NCBI RefSeq assembly: GCF_021730305.1
Contig: NZ_CP032674.1
Location: forward strand, 434,001 to 498,000
Reading direction: 5' to 3'
DNA length: 64,000 nt
Origin: Xanthobacter sp. YC-JY1
GTDB taxonomy: Bacteria; Pseudomonadota; Alphaproteobacteria; Rhizobiales; Xanthobacteraceae
Shown: one piece after another, positions 17,850 through 27,900 of the stretch
Layout of the letters: the number at the start of each line of letters is the position of its first letter
Numbering within the stretch: the first letter of the stretch is position 1
Position numbers and translations under genes: made by a program
The notes under the pieces: generated by a model
Database searches by the model: none
The model's input: only the letters and a program-made list of their open reading frames with translations
Told to the model about the DNA's origin: nothing

Positions 17850-19055
17850 TCACTTCGGGGCGAACTGTCCGTAGAGGTGCTTCAGGACTTCGGTGGTGGC
17901 GGCCTCGGCCTTCTGGCCGGGATAGTTGGTGACCGCCTCCACCGACATGTCGCTCGCCGGCTCCACCAGGATCTTGGCGAAGTTCATGCTGTTGGAGCCG
18001 TTGTGGGTGAGCACCGGCGTCTTGGTCCAGTCGAGCTTCACCACGCCCCAGCCGAAGGCGTAGTCGCCGGTGGAGGGGGTGCCGGGGGGCGGGTCCTTGA
18101 ACGGCGGGGTGGTGACGTGGGGCTTGTGGATGACGGCCAGCGTCTCCGGCGAGACGATGTGCGGGCCGCGCTTGCCCTGGCCGGCGTTCCAGTCACCCCA
18201 GCGGGCGAAGTCCAGCACCGACATGTGGCCGATGCCGGCCGGGCCGACCACGGGCGGAATATCCGCCGACGGCCCCCAGGCCATGGGCGTGGCGTTGCCC
18301 TTGTCGTCGAGCATGTGGCCGATGGGGGCGTCATACTTGCCGAAGGTGGCCTGCGGGCCGAAGCCGGCGCTCTTCAGGCCGAGCGGCGCATAGATGCGCT
18401 CTTCCACCAGGCGCTCCCACGGCTTGCCGGAAACTTCTTCCAGCATGGCGCCGGCGAAGGTGTAGCCGAGGTTGGAATACTGGAACGGCGAGCCGGTCTT
18501 GGGCACCTCAGGGGCGTGCTTCTTCCAGCGCTCCAGCGCGTCGAGGCGCAGCTGGGTGGGGGTCATTTCGAAGCCGACCGCGTTGAAGTAGATGCCGACG
18601 ATCTCCGGCGTGTCGGAAGGGATGCCGCTGGTGTGGGAGAGAAGCTGCTCCAGCGTCACCGCCGCCAGCTTCGGGTCCATGTCCTTCACCTTGCCGCCCA
18701 GCACTTCGCCAAGCGTGCTCGTCCACTTGATCTTGCCCTCCTCCACCAGCGTTCCGGCGATGGTGGCGGTGAAGGCCTTGGTGTCGGAGCCGAGATGGAA
18801 GCGGTCCTCCACCGTTACTGGCACGTCGAGGCCGATGGCGCGCTTGCCCACGGCCCCCGACGCCACGATCTCGCCCGAGCGGGTGACGGCGGCGGCCAGC
18901 GCCGGCAGGCCGTATTTGGCGCGCACGCCTTCCAGATAGCTGTCGAGGTTTTCCGCGGCACGGACGGGCGCCAACAGAGCGAGGGCCGCCGCAAGGCCAA
19001 GGGCTATCCTCGCAAGGGGATGGGTGAAGGCTGATTGCGCGGGTCTGAAGTCCAT
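17850..19055 (-). CDS. secreted serine hydrolase, beta-lactamase class C / D-Ala-D-Ala carboxypeptidase family
   Basis: 401 residues with a signal peptide (about 1-33, cleaved near PVRAAEN). The penicillin-binding-protein fold motifs are present in order: SxxK as SDTK (residues 90-93), YxN as YSN (193-195) and the third-strand motif as HNG (351-353), the variant found in class C-like esterases. It should act in the periplasm on a peptide, ester or lactam substrate. There is no AmpR-type regulator next to it, so a true ampC role is not supported. The ATG at 19055 begins the signal peptide and has a G-rich site upstream. Confidence 0.82.
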   Translation of the reverse strand: MDFRPAQSAFTHPLARIALGLAAALALLAPVRAAENLDSYLEGVRAKYGLPALAAAVTRSGEIVASGAVGKRAIGLDVPVTVEDRFHLGSDTKAFTATIAGTLVEEGKIKWTSTLGEVLGGKVKDMDPKLAAVTLEQLLSHTSGIPSDTPEIVGIYFNAVGFEMTPTQLRLDALERWKKHAPEVPKTGSPFQYSNLGYTFAGAMLEEVSGKPWERLVEERIYAPLGLKSAGFGPQATFGKYDAPIGHMLDDKGNATPMAWGPSADIPPVVGPAGIGHMSVLDFARWGDWNAGQGKRGPHIVSPETLAVIHKPHVTTPPFKDPPPGTPSTGDYAFGWGVVKLDWTKTPVLTHNGSNSMNFAKILVEPASDMSVEAVTNYPGQKAEAATTEVLKHLYGQFAPK

Positions 19056-19326
19056 GAACGATCCCCCCTGTCGCCCAGCGTCGATCCGGCCAAGCGTGGC
19101 CGCATGAACGCAGGCAAACCGGCCCGCTGGCAAGGGGCATTCGGCGGTGCCGGCGGCGGCGCTGGCGTGTCCGGGCAACACGGATGCGGCGCGGCGGCGG
19201 CCGCTCATCCGGCTACACGCCGGCCCTCCGGGCGTGTAGAACCAAAGGCAAAGCTCAAGCGCGCGACCGCCCGCGGAGGCGAGAGGCTGCCGGTGTGGCC
19301 AAGCCGGACGCGCGAGGAGGACACGC

Positions 19327-20241
19327 ATGTTCGCAGCCCCGCCCGCCGTCGTCGCCCGCCCGTTCGTGGTGATGCCCGACGCCCTCAGGATCGAGGGCCG
19401 CCGCTCCGAGTGGAGCGAGGTCCAGTTCGGCGGCGTGCCGCTGACCACCTTCCTCGAAGGACCCTCCTTCGATCGCGCAGGCAATCTGTGGGTCGTGGAC
19501 ATTCCGTGGGGGCGGCTCATCAAGGTGATGCCGCAAGGGAAGGTCAGCGTCGAGGCGGAATATGACGGCGAGCCCAACGGCCTGAAGTTCCACAAGGACG
19601 GGCGCGGCTTCATCGCCGACCACCGCCACGGCATCATGGTCTTCGATCCCGCCACCGGGCGGGTGGAGCCCTATCTCGAACGGGCGATGCTCCAGCGCTT
19701 CAAGGGCGTGAACGACCTGATCTTCGCCGCCAACGGCGACCTCTATTTCACCGACCAGGGCCAGACCGGCCTGCACGACCCGTCCGGCGGCCTCTATCGC
19801 CTGCGGACAGACGGGCGGCTCGACTGCGTGCTGAAGGGCATCCCGAGCCCCAACGGCCTCGTGCTCAACAAGACCGAGACGGTGCTCTTCCTTGCCGTGA
19901 CGCGGGCCAATGCCATATGGCGCGTGCCGCTGATGCGCGACGGCACGGCGAGCAAGGTTGGCACCTTCATCCAGCTCTCAGGGGGCGGGGGGCCGGACGG
20001 TCTCGCGATCGACGAGGAGGACAACCTCGTCATCTGCCACATGGGCCTCGGCTCGGTCTGGCTGTTCAGCGCGCTCGGCGAACCTATGCTGCGCATCCGG
20101 TCGCCGGAGGGCCATCTCACCACCAATTGCGCCTTTGGCGGGCCGGACAACCGGACGCTCTTCATTACGGAATCGAAGACCGGCACCATCCTCTGCGCCG
20201 ATCTGCCGGTGCCGGGCCGGCGCATGTATTCCCACGCCTGA
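19327..20241 (+). CDS. SMP-30/gluconolactonase/LRE family protein
   Basis: 304 residues that form a six-bladed beta-propeller of the SMP-30 type: LEGPSFDRAGNLWVVDIPWGRL holds the first metal-ligand Glu, KGVNDLIFAANGDLYFTDQG the Asn/Asp region, and PSPNGLVLNKTETVLFLAVT and GGPDGLAIDEEDNLVICHM the later ligands. Family members hydrolyse sugar lactones such as gluconolactone using a divalent metal. No signal peptide is evident. It stands alone, divergent from the serine hydrolase and convergent with serA, so the substrate is not indicated by context. Confidence 0.82.
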   Translation: MFAAPPAVVARPFVVMPDALRIEGRRSEWSEVQFGGVPLTTFLEGPSFDRAGNLWVVDIPWGRLIKVMPQGKVSVEAEYDGEPNGLKFHKDGRGFIADHRHGIMVFDPATGRVEPYLERAMLQRFKGVNDLIFAANGDLYFTDQGQTGLHDPSGGLYRLRTDGRLDCVLKGIPSPNGLVLNKTETVLFLAVTRANAIWRVPLMRDGTASKVGTFIQLSGGGGPDGLAIDEEDNLVICHMGLGSVWLFSALGEPMLRIRSPEGHLTTNCAFGGPDNRTLFITESKTGTILCADLPVPGRRMYSHA

Positions 20242-20340
20242 AATCGGGAAAGGGGATCTTCGGCCTCATGGCCGGGCGTGGCGGAGCCCCACCACGCCGT
20301 CTGTTCCGCGTCTCTCCGCCCTATCGGCAGAGGCTGCCGC

Positions 20341-21600
20341 TCAGGCCTTGTATTCGTAGAGCAGGCGGGCCCGGATGGTGCCTTCCAGGGCGCGGATCTC
20401 GGAGAGGATGGCCTGGCTGTCCACGGCGGAGGCGTCCGCGTCGAGCACCACATAGCCGATGTCGGCATTGGTCTCGTAATACTGCGCGGCGATGTTGACC
20501 GCGTGGCGGGCCAGTACCTCGTTGAGGCGGCCGAGCATGCCCGGCAGGTTGCGCTGCACCTGGATGAAGCGGGTGCCGGTGGGGCGCGCGGGCAGCTGCA
20601 CCTGCGGGAAGTTCACCGCGCCCATGGTGGAGCCGGTGTCGCTGTAGTCGAGCAGCTTGCGGGCCACCTCGGCACCGATGCGCTCCTGCGCCTCCTCGGT
20701 GGAGCCGCCGATATGCGGCGTGAGGATCACGTTGGGCAGGCCCTGCAGCGGGGAGACGAACTTCTGGCCGTTGGCGCTGGGCTCCACGGGGAACACGTCC
20801 ACCGCCGCGCCGCGCAGGTGCCCGGCCTTCAGCGCGTCGGCGAGGGCGTCGAGGTCCACCACCGTGCCGCGGCTGTTGTTGATGAGATAGGCGCCCTTCT
20901 TCATGGCGGCGATCTCGGCGCGGCCGATCAGCCCGTGGGTGGCAGGCGTCTCGGGCACGTGCAGACTCACCACGTCGCTCTGGGAGAGCACCTCGGCCAT
21001 GGTCGCCACCGGCTCGGTGTTGCCGTGGCGGAGCTTGTCGGTGTGATCGTAATAGATCACCCGCATGCCCATCGCCTCGGCGAGGTTGGAGAGCTGCGAG
21101 CCGATATTGCCGTAGCCGATGATGCCCAGCGTCTTGCCGCGCACCTCGTGGCTGTCGGTGGCCGACTTGTCCCACAGGCCCTCATGGGCGGCGGCGGAGC
21201 GGTTGGGGATGCGGCGCAGCAGCATCACGATCTCGCCGATCACCAGCTCCGCCACGCTGCGGGTGTTGGAGAAGGGGGCGTTGAACACCGGGATGCCGGC
21301 GATGCGGGTGGCGTCGATGTCCACCTGGTTGGTGCCGACGCTGAAGCAGCCGATGGCGATGAGACGGTCGGCCGCCTCCAGCACGTCGGCGGTGATCTGG
21401 GTGCGCGAGCGGATGCCGAGGAGGTAGACGCCCTTCAGCGCCTCCTTCAGCGCCTCGCCGTCCAGCGCCTTGGGCAGGCGGGTCAGGTTGGTGTAGCCAG
21501 CGGCCAGCATCATCTCGACGGCGCTGTCATTGACGCCTTCGAGGAGCAGCACCTTGATCTTGTCGCGGGACAGGGACAGGTGGGGGGCGTTTTGGGTCAC
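20341..21600 (-). CDS. serA: D-3-phosphoglycerate dehydrogenase
   Basis: 419 residues, the length of the short ACT-containing type. The substrate-binding region begins DKIKVLLLEGVNDSAV; the NAD-binding fold has LGIIGYGNIGSQLSNLAEAMG (GYGNIG at 162-167); the catalytic His region is LTPHIGGSTEEAQERIG; a C-terminal ACT domain (about 345-419, FIQVQRNLPGMLGRLNEVLARH) suggests feedback inhibition by serine. It oxidises 3-phosphoglycerate to 3-phosphohydroxypyruvate, the first step of serine synthesis. serB and serC are not nearby. Confidence 0.92.
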   Translation of the reverse strand: MTQNAPHLSLSRDKIKVLLLEGVNDSAVEMMLAAGYTNLTRLPKALDGEALKEALKGVYLLGIRSRTQITADVLEAADRLIAIGCFSVGTNQVDIDATRIAGIPVFNAPFSNTRSVAELVIGEIVMLLRRIPNRSAAAHEGLWDKSATDSHEVRGKTLGIIGYGNIGSQLSNLAEAMGMRVIYYDHTDKLRHGNTEPVATMAEVLSQSDVVSLHVPETPATHGLIGRAEIAAMKKGAYLINNSRGTVVDLDALADALKAGHLRGAAVDVFPVEPSANGQKFVSPLQGLPNVILTPHIGGSTEEAQERIGAEVARKLLDYSDTGSTMGAVNFPQVQLPARPTGTRFIQVQRNLPGMLGRLNEVLARHAVNIAAQYYETNADIGYVVLDADASAVDSQAILSEIRALEGTIRARLLYEYKA

Positions 21601-21825
21601 GGGGCGCGACGTCCTTCGGCGATCAACAGGCGAACCCGCGCGGAAATGAGCTGCCGCAAATAAGGTTCGGCTTGAAATGGTGGTTGCCGGGTGGCGGATG
21701 CGGCCCGGCGGCGGCGCGAAATTAGCGATTTTGCCGCGTCAGTCCAGACATCGCGCGCCTTTGCCGCGGCTGGGGCTTGACGATAGGGCAGGGGAGGAGC
21801 CGCCCCATGGGGAGAGTTCGCCCCG

Positions 21826-22329
21826 TCAATCCTCGCGCGAGGAGGGGTGGAAGCGGTCGGTCAGCGCCAGCACGGCGTAGGCGGCGACGAAGATGATGTT
21901 GGCGACCACCAGCCATCTCACCTGGGCTTCGCTCACGTCCGTCTCCAGCCGCATCAGTGCCTTCAGGAGCGTGATGCCGGTGATGGCCATGAGCGAGGCG
22001 AACAGCTTCAGCTTCAGCCCCGAGAAGGAGATGCGCGTCATCCAGACCGGCGAGGAGGGGGTGTCGGCGCGGTCGATCTTCTCGACGAAGTTCTCGTAGC
22101 CCGAGGCGATCACCACCACCAGCAGCCCGCCCACCAGGGCAAGGTCGATGAGGGTGAGGATGCCCATGATGACGTGCGTCTCGTTCATGCTCGGCAGGGC
22201 GATGGCGAAGCGCACGAGTTCCAGAAGGAAGGCGACGACGAGCAAGGCGAGCGCCACCGAGAGCCCCGCGAACAGCGGCACCATGGCCCAGCGGCTCAGC
22301 GTCACCAGCCGTACGATCGCCTTGCGCAT
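21826..22329 (-). CDS. YqhA/UPF0114 family membrane protein
   Basis: 167 residues with four hydrophobic segments. The sequence RWAMVPLFAGLSVALALLV at the start and LVVVIASGYENFVEKID in the middle are typical of the UPF0114 (YqhA) family of inner-membrane proteins, whose function is unknown. It follows the GntP-type permease gene by 18 bases and is probably the last gene of the patatin-permease operon. Confidence 0.85.
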   Translation of the reverse strand: MRKAIVRLVTLSRWAMVPLFAGLSVALALLVVAFLLELVRFAIALPSMNETHVIMGILTLIDLALVGGLLVVVIASGYENFVEKIDRADTPSSPVWMTRISFSGLKLKLFASLMAITGITLLKALMRLETDVSEAQVRWLVVANIIFVAAYAVLALTDRFHPSSRED

Positions 22330-22347
22330 CGCTTTGTCCCCTCCCGC

Positions 22348-23811
22348 TCAGAAGCTGCCGACCAGCGTGCCGAGCCCGATCACCACGGCCAGCGCGATGA
22401 GGGCACCCACCACGGCGGCCATCACGATGTCGAGGTAGCCTTCCTTGTGGGTCACGCCGCACACGGAGAGCAGCGTCACCACTGCGCCGTTGTGGGGCAG
22501 GCTGTCCAGCGTGCCGGAGCCGATGACGGCGACGCGGTGCATGAGGGACGGATCCATGCCGATCTCGTGGGCGATCTTCATGTAGGTCGGCCCGAGCGCG
22601 TCGAGGGCGATGGTGAGGCCGCCGGAGGCCGAGCCGGTGAGGGCGGCGAGGATGTTGGTGGCCACCGCCAACGACACCAGTGGCCCGCCCTCGATGCCCA
22701 GCACGAAGTTGCGCACGTCGGTGAAGGCGGGCAGCGCCGCGACGATGGCGCCGAAGCCGACGAGGCTCGCAACCGACAGGATCGGCAGCACCGAGGCATT
22801 GGCGCCCGCCGTCATGGTGGCGCGCAGTTCCGGCACGCTGGTGAAGTTGATGATGATGCAGGTGACGATGGCCGCCGCCAGCGCCACGATCACCGACCAC
22901 ACGCCGCCCACCGCCGAGAGCGTCACGCCGCCCCACTGGGGATCGGCGAGGAAGCTCACGTCCATGCGCGGCAGCACCACGAAGGACATGAGGAGGTTGA
23001 CCACGATCACCACCACGATGGGCAGCGCCGCGAGCAGGATGGGCGGCGCGCGGGGGGATTCATCGCTGGAATGGATCTCGGAGGGATCGAACGGGCCGGC
23101 CGTCGAGGCGCGCTCGCGCACGATGGGGTCGTCCGCCGCGAGGTCCGCGCTTTCGTCCGGGGCGGCGATGAGCGAGCCGAAGCCCTCGCCGGCGGCACGC
23201 GCCGCATTCTCCCGCCGCTTCAGCCACCACATGCCGAAGCCCAGCATGATGAGCGAGGCGATGATACCGAGCCCCGGCGCCGCGAACGGCGTGGTGCCGA
23301 AGAACGGCATGGGGATGGCGTTCTGGATGGAGGGCGTGCCGGGCATGGCCGACATGGTGAAGGTGGAGGTGCCAAGCGCGATGGCCGCCGGCATCAGCCG
23401 CCGCGGCACGCCGGCCGCGCGGAACAAGGCGACGCCCATGGGTGCGAGCACGAAGAAGGCGACGAACAGCGACACGCCGCCATAGGTGACGATGGCGCCG
23501 GCCAGCACCACCGCGAGGATGGCGCGGCTGGGGCCGAGCTTTTCCGTCATGTAGTTGGCGATGGAGGTGACCGAGCCGGAATCCTCCATCAGCTTGCCGA
23601 ACACCGCACCCAGCAGGAACAGCGGGAAGAATTGCGCGACGAAATCCGCCGCGTTGCGCATGAAGGTCTGCGTCCAGCTGGCCAGCAGCGGCTCGCCGGA
23701 GAAGGCCGCCGCGATCAGGCCGGCGATGGGCGCGAGGATGAGGATGGAGGAGCCGCGGAAGGCCAGGAAGATGAGGACGGCGAGGCCGATCAGAATGCCG
23801 ATGAGACCCAT
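22348..23811 (-). CDS. GntP family permease
   Basis: 487 residues with about a dozen hydrophobic segments and the motif AMPGTPSIQNAIPMPFFGTTPFAAP, characteristic of the GntP gluconate/organic acid:H+ symporter superfamily. A long polar loop (about residues 195-255) separates the halves. The segment TGSASGGLTIAL and the ending SLPHNGAVVTLLSVCGVTHKE are also family features. It begins three bases after the stop of the patatin gene. Similar patatin-permease pairs occur near 3-hydroxybutyrate genes in other bacteria, so a 3-hydroxy acid substrate is possible (inference); the sequence alone does not decide. Confidence 0.85.
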   Translation of the reverse strand: MGLIGILIGLAVLIFLAFRGSSILILAPIAGLIAAAFSGEPLLASWTQTFMRNAADFVAQFFPLFLLGAVFGKLMEDSGSVTSIANYMTEKLGPSRAILAVVLAGAIVTYGGVSLFVAFFVLAPMGVALFRAAGVPRRLMPAAIALGTSTFTMSAMPGTPSIQNAIPMPFFGTTPFAAPGLGIIASLIMLGFGMWWLKRRENAARAAGEGFGSLIAAPDESADLAADDPIVRERASTAGPFDPSEIHSSDESPRAPPILLAALPIVVVIVVNLLMSFVVLPRMDVSFLADPQWGGVTLSAVGGVWSVIVALAAAIVTCIIINFTSVPELRATMTAGANASVLPILSVASLVGFGAIVAALPAFTDVRNFVLGIEGGPLVSLAVATNILAALTGSASGGLTIALDALGPTYMKIAHEIGMDPSLMHRVAVIGSGTLDSLPHNGAVVTLLSVCGVTHKEGYLDIVMAAVVGALIALAVVIGLGTLVGSF

Positions 23812-23814
23812 GGA

Positions 23815-24840
23815 TCAGAGCTCCGCCATCAGCTGGTCGAAATTGACGGTGGAGGCCTTGCCGATGTCGTGGCCGTGCTCGGTGAGGAAGAGGTCGGCGG
23901 CCTTGCGCCCCTCGTCCCGCAGCCAGGTGAGGAAGTCCCACTCGGCATTCAGCTTGGAGGAGAAGCCCAGCTCGTTCATCACCGGGTTGCGTACCACATG
24001 GACGCGCATCCGCGCCCAGTTGCAGGCCTCGCTGTCGCCGGAAAGCTCGTTCACGTGGCGCTGGAGCAGCGCCATCATGTACAGCTCCTTGATCGCCACC
24101 GAATTGAACGACACCTCGTTGAGGCGGTTGAGGATTTCCGCCGGGGTCTTGGGTGTGCCGGGGCGCTCCAGCGGGTTGATGGGCACGAGGATGGTGTCGT
24201 CGGACTTCAGCTCGCTCACCAGCGGCGCCAGCGTCGGGTTGCCGGAATAGCCGCCGTCCCAATAGGCCTCGCCGTCGATCTCCACCGCCTGGAACAGCGT
24301 GGGCAGGCAGGCCGAGGCCATCAGCACGTCGGGGGTGATTTCGGCGTTGCGGAACACGCGCGGACGGCCGGTGCGCACGTTGGTGGCGGTGATGAAGACC
24401 TTGATGGGGGAGGAGCGCAGCCGCTCGAAGTCGATCTGCTTTTCGAGGATCGGCGCAAGCGCATTCCCGCCCAGGGGATTGTACTGGTAGGGCGAGAACA
24501 TGCGCGTCATGAAATCCATCATCAGGAAGCCCGGCGCGGTGTCCATGGACCAGCGGCCGAGCATCTTGTCGAAGGGCGAGCGCTTGAAGGGGCTGAAGCG
24601 GGCCGCCTCGGAGACGTGGGTCCAGTAGCTCTCAAGGGCGAGCTTGGCGCCCTCGCGGCCGCCGGCGGCGAAGCCATCCGCCAGCACGGCGGCGTTCATG
24701 GCGCCGGCCGAGGTTCCGGAGACGCCCTCGATCTCGAGCCAGCGTTCGTCGAGGAGCCGGTCGACCACCCCCCAGGTGAAGGCCCCGTGGGAGCCGCCGC
24801 CCTGCAGGGCAAGATCGACGAGTACCGGTTCCCGTTCCAT
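23815..24840 (-). CDS. patatin-like phospholipase with C-terminal DUF3734-like region
   Basis: 341 residues from the ATG at 24840, which has GAGGT upstream. The oxyanion loop is LALQGGGSHGAFTWGV, the nucleophile elbow GVSGTSAG (Ser44), and the catalytic Asp lies in YWDGGYSGNP, so the Ser-Asp dyad is intact. The C-terminal third (EVSFNSVAIKELYMMALLQRHVN) resembles the extension found on patatins associated with polyhydroxybutyrate metabolism. It would hydrolyse a lipid acyl ester or a related ester in the cytoplasm. It is the first gene of an operon with the GntP-type permease and the YqhA-like protein. Confidence 0.85.
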   Translation of the reverse strand: MEREPVLVDLALQGGGSHGAFTWGVVDRLLDERWLEIEGVSGTSAGAMNAAVLADGFAAGGREGAKLALESYWTHVSEAARFSPFKRSPFDKMLGRWSMDTAPGFLMMDFMTRMFSPYQYNPLGGNALAPILEKQIDFERLRSSPIKVFITATNVRTGRPRVFRNAEITPDVLMASACLPTLFQAVEIDGEAYWDGGYSGNPTLAPLVSELKSDDTILVPINPLERPGTPKTPAEILNRLNEVSFNSVAIKELYMMALLQRHVNELSGDSEACNWARMRVHVVRNPVMNELGFSSKLNAEWDFLTWLRDEGRKAADLFLTEHGHDIGKASTVNFDQLMAEL

Positions 24841-24964
24841 CTGAGACCTCATTCACAAGCAGGCCGCATCTGGTGCGGGCCTGTCGCCGTTTGGCGGGGC
24901 GGGCGATCCTCGGGTCGGCTGTTCTCTTTGGCGGCGGCGGGAAGGCCCGCCGTCCGCAGGCCGG

Positions 24965-27900
24965 TCACGCCGGCTGCGTCTTTCCCGCGCCCGCGACGCG
25001 CTCCGGCCCGGTGTCGGGCCCGAACCACGCCACATAGAGCGCCGGCAGGAAGATGAGGGTGAGCAGCGTGCCCACCAGCAGCCCGCCCATTATGGCGAAG
25101 GCCATGGGCCCCCAGAACACGGTGGGGGCGATGGGGATCATGCCGAGCACGGTGGAGACCGCGGTGAGCATGATGGGCCGGAAACGCATGGAGGAGGCGG
25201 AGACCACCGCATCCCACACAGTCTTGCCCGCCGCCCGGTCCGCCTCGATCTGGCCGATGAGGATGACCGCGTTCTTGGTGATCATGCCGATGAGCGCCAG
25301 CACGCCGAGGATGGCGACGAAGCCCAGCGGCCGGCCGGATGCGAGCAGCGCCGCCACCACGCCGATGAGGCCCAGCGGCGCCACCGACAGCACGATGACG
25401 AGCCGCTGGAAGCTCTTCAACTCGAACATCAGCACGGTGAACATGAGCAGCAGCATCACCGGCACCACCGCGACGACGGAGGCGAGGGAGGAGGCGCTCT
25501 CCTCCACCGTGCCGCCGGTGGTGATGGCGTAGCCGGCCGGCAGCGTGCGGCGCAGGGCCTCGATCTTCGGGTCGAGCTTCTCCACCACGCTCTCGGGCAG
25601 CACGCCGCGCTTCACGTCCGACTGGACGGTGAGCGTCGGCACGCGGTCGCGCCGCCAGATGGCGGGATAGTCCTGCCCGTATTCGAAGGTGGCGATCTGC
25701 GAGAGCGGCACGGTGCGCCCGCCCGGCAGCGGCACCTGCAGGGTGGCGAGGGAGGAAAGCGAAACACGCTCCTCGTCGGTGGCGCGGGCCACCACGTTGA
25801 CGAGGTAGATGTCGTCGCGCACCTGCGTCACCGGCTGGCCGGAAAGCACGGTGTTGAGCACGCCGGCGAGCTGCGCCGTGGAGAGGCCGAGCAGCCGCGC
25901 CTCGTCCTGGTCCACGCGGATGGAAACCTGCCGCGCGGGCTCGATCCAGTTGTAGTTGACCGTCTCCACCTGCGGGTTTTCGGCCATCACCTTGGCGAGG
26001 TCGAAGGCGATGGCGCGCACCTTCTCGATCTCCGGGCCGGAGACACGATACTGCACCGGCCAGCCCACGGGCGGCCCCAGCTCCAGCGGCGAGATGCGCG
26101 CGACGAGCTGCGGGAAGTCGGTGGCGAGCACCTTCTCCAGCTTGACGCGCAGCCGCTCGCGGGCGGCCACGTCCTGCGCCACGATCACGCTCTGGGCGAA
26201 GAAGTCGTTGGGCAGTTGCACGTCGAGGGGCAGGTAGAAGCGGATGGCGCCGCGGCCCACATAGGTGGACCAGCGGGCCACGTCCGGATCATTGGCCAGC
26301 ACCTTGTCGAACGCCTCGGCGACGCTCTGCGAGGCGTAGATGGAGGCGTTCTGCGGCGAGGCGAGGTCCACCAGCAGCTCGGGCCGGTCGGAGGAGGGGA
26401 AGAACTGCCGCGGGATCAGCGGCAGCGCCAGCACCGACAGCACGAACAGGCCGGCAGTGACGGCGAGCGTCACCCAGCGCAGGCGCAGGCAGAGGATGAG
26501 GAAGGCGCGGTACATCCCCATCACGCCCTTGGGCGGGGCATTGGGATCGGGGATCTTGTCCTTCGCCGGCGCGCGCAGGATCAGCACCTGCAGCAGCGGC
26601 GCGAACAGCACCGCCACGATCCACGAGACGAGGAGCGCGATGGCCACCACCGCGAACAAGGTGAAGGTGTATTCGCCCGCCGAGGAGGCCGCGAAGCCCA
26701 CTGGGACGAAGCCCGCCACCGTCACCAGCGTGCCCGCGAGCATCGCCGCCGCATAGGCCTTGAAGGCATAGGAGGCGGCGGTGGGCGGGTCGTCGCCGGC
26801 CGCGAGGCGTGTCAGCGTCGCGTCCGTCGTGGTCATGGCGTCGTCCACCATCAGTGCCAGCGCGATGATGAGGGCGCCCAGCGAGATGCGCTGCATGTCG
26901 ATGTGCGCGAGCTGCATCAGCGCGAACACGATGGCGAGGGTGAGCGGGATGGCGAGCGCCACGATGGCGCCGGCCCTCACCCCGAGCGCGATGAACGACA
27001 CCACGAGGATGATGCCCACCGCCTGCCACAGGCTCTCCATGAACTCGGAGATGGCGCTCTTCACCGTCACCGCCTGGTCGGCCACCAGCGTCGCGTCGAT
27101 GCCCACGGGCATGTTGGCGAGGATGCGCGTCATGGCGCGGTCGATGTTGGCGCCCATGGCGAGGATGTCGCCGCCGTCGCGCATGGCGATCGCGAGGCCG
27201 ATGGCATCCTTGCCGTTCACCCGGAACATGGGCTGGGGCGGATCGGCGAAGCCGCGGCGGATGGTGGCGATGTCGGCGAGGCGGATGAGCCGGCCGTTCA
27301 CCGCGAGGTTCACATTGGCGATGTCTGCTTCCGAGGCGAAGGCGCCGGAAACGCGGACGGAGATGTTCTCCTTGCCGGTCTGGATCTCGCCGGAGGGGCG
27401 CACGATGTTCTGCGCCGCCAGCGCCGAGAGCACCGCCTGCCGGTCGATGCCGAGGCTCGCCAGCTCCTGCATGGAGAATTCGATGAAGATGCGCTCGTCC
27501 TGCGCGCCGAGGATCTCGATCTTCGACACGTCCGGCACGTGCAGCAGCTCGGAGCGCGCCTCCTCCACATAGTCGCGCAGCTCGCGATGGGAGAAGCCGT
27601 CCGCCGTGAAGCCGTAGATGATGCCGAAGGTGTCGCCGAACTCGTCGTTGAAGAACGGCCCCACGATGCCCTGCGGCAGGGTGTGGCGGATGTCGGCGAT
27701 GCTCTTCCTCACGTGGTACCAGATGTCCGGCACCTCGGCGGCGGTGGCCGAGCCCTTCAGATGCGCGAACACCGTGGTGACGCCGGGCTTGGTGTAGCTT
27801 TCCAGGAAGTTCAGCTGCGGCGTTTCCTGGAGCTTGCGCTCCAGCCGTTCCGTCACCTGCCGGAAGGTCTCTTCCAGCGTGGCGCCCGGCCAGTTGGCCT

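Noticed and set aside
17850-19055. Annotation as AmpC beta-lactamase
   Set aside because: The third motif is HNG, not KTG, and no ampR-type gene is adjacent; only the broader serine hydrolase family is supported.
21847-25056. Plus-strand open frame of 1069 codons
   Set aside because: It lies opposite the YqhA, GntP-type and patatin genes, is full of His, Asp, Arg and Gly as expected for an antisense frame in GC-rich DNA, and has no domain.
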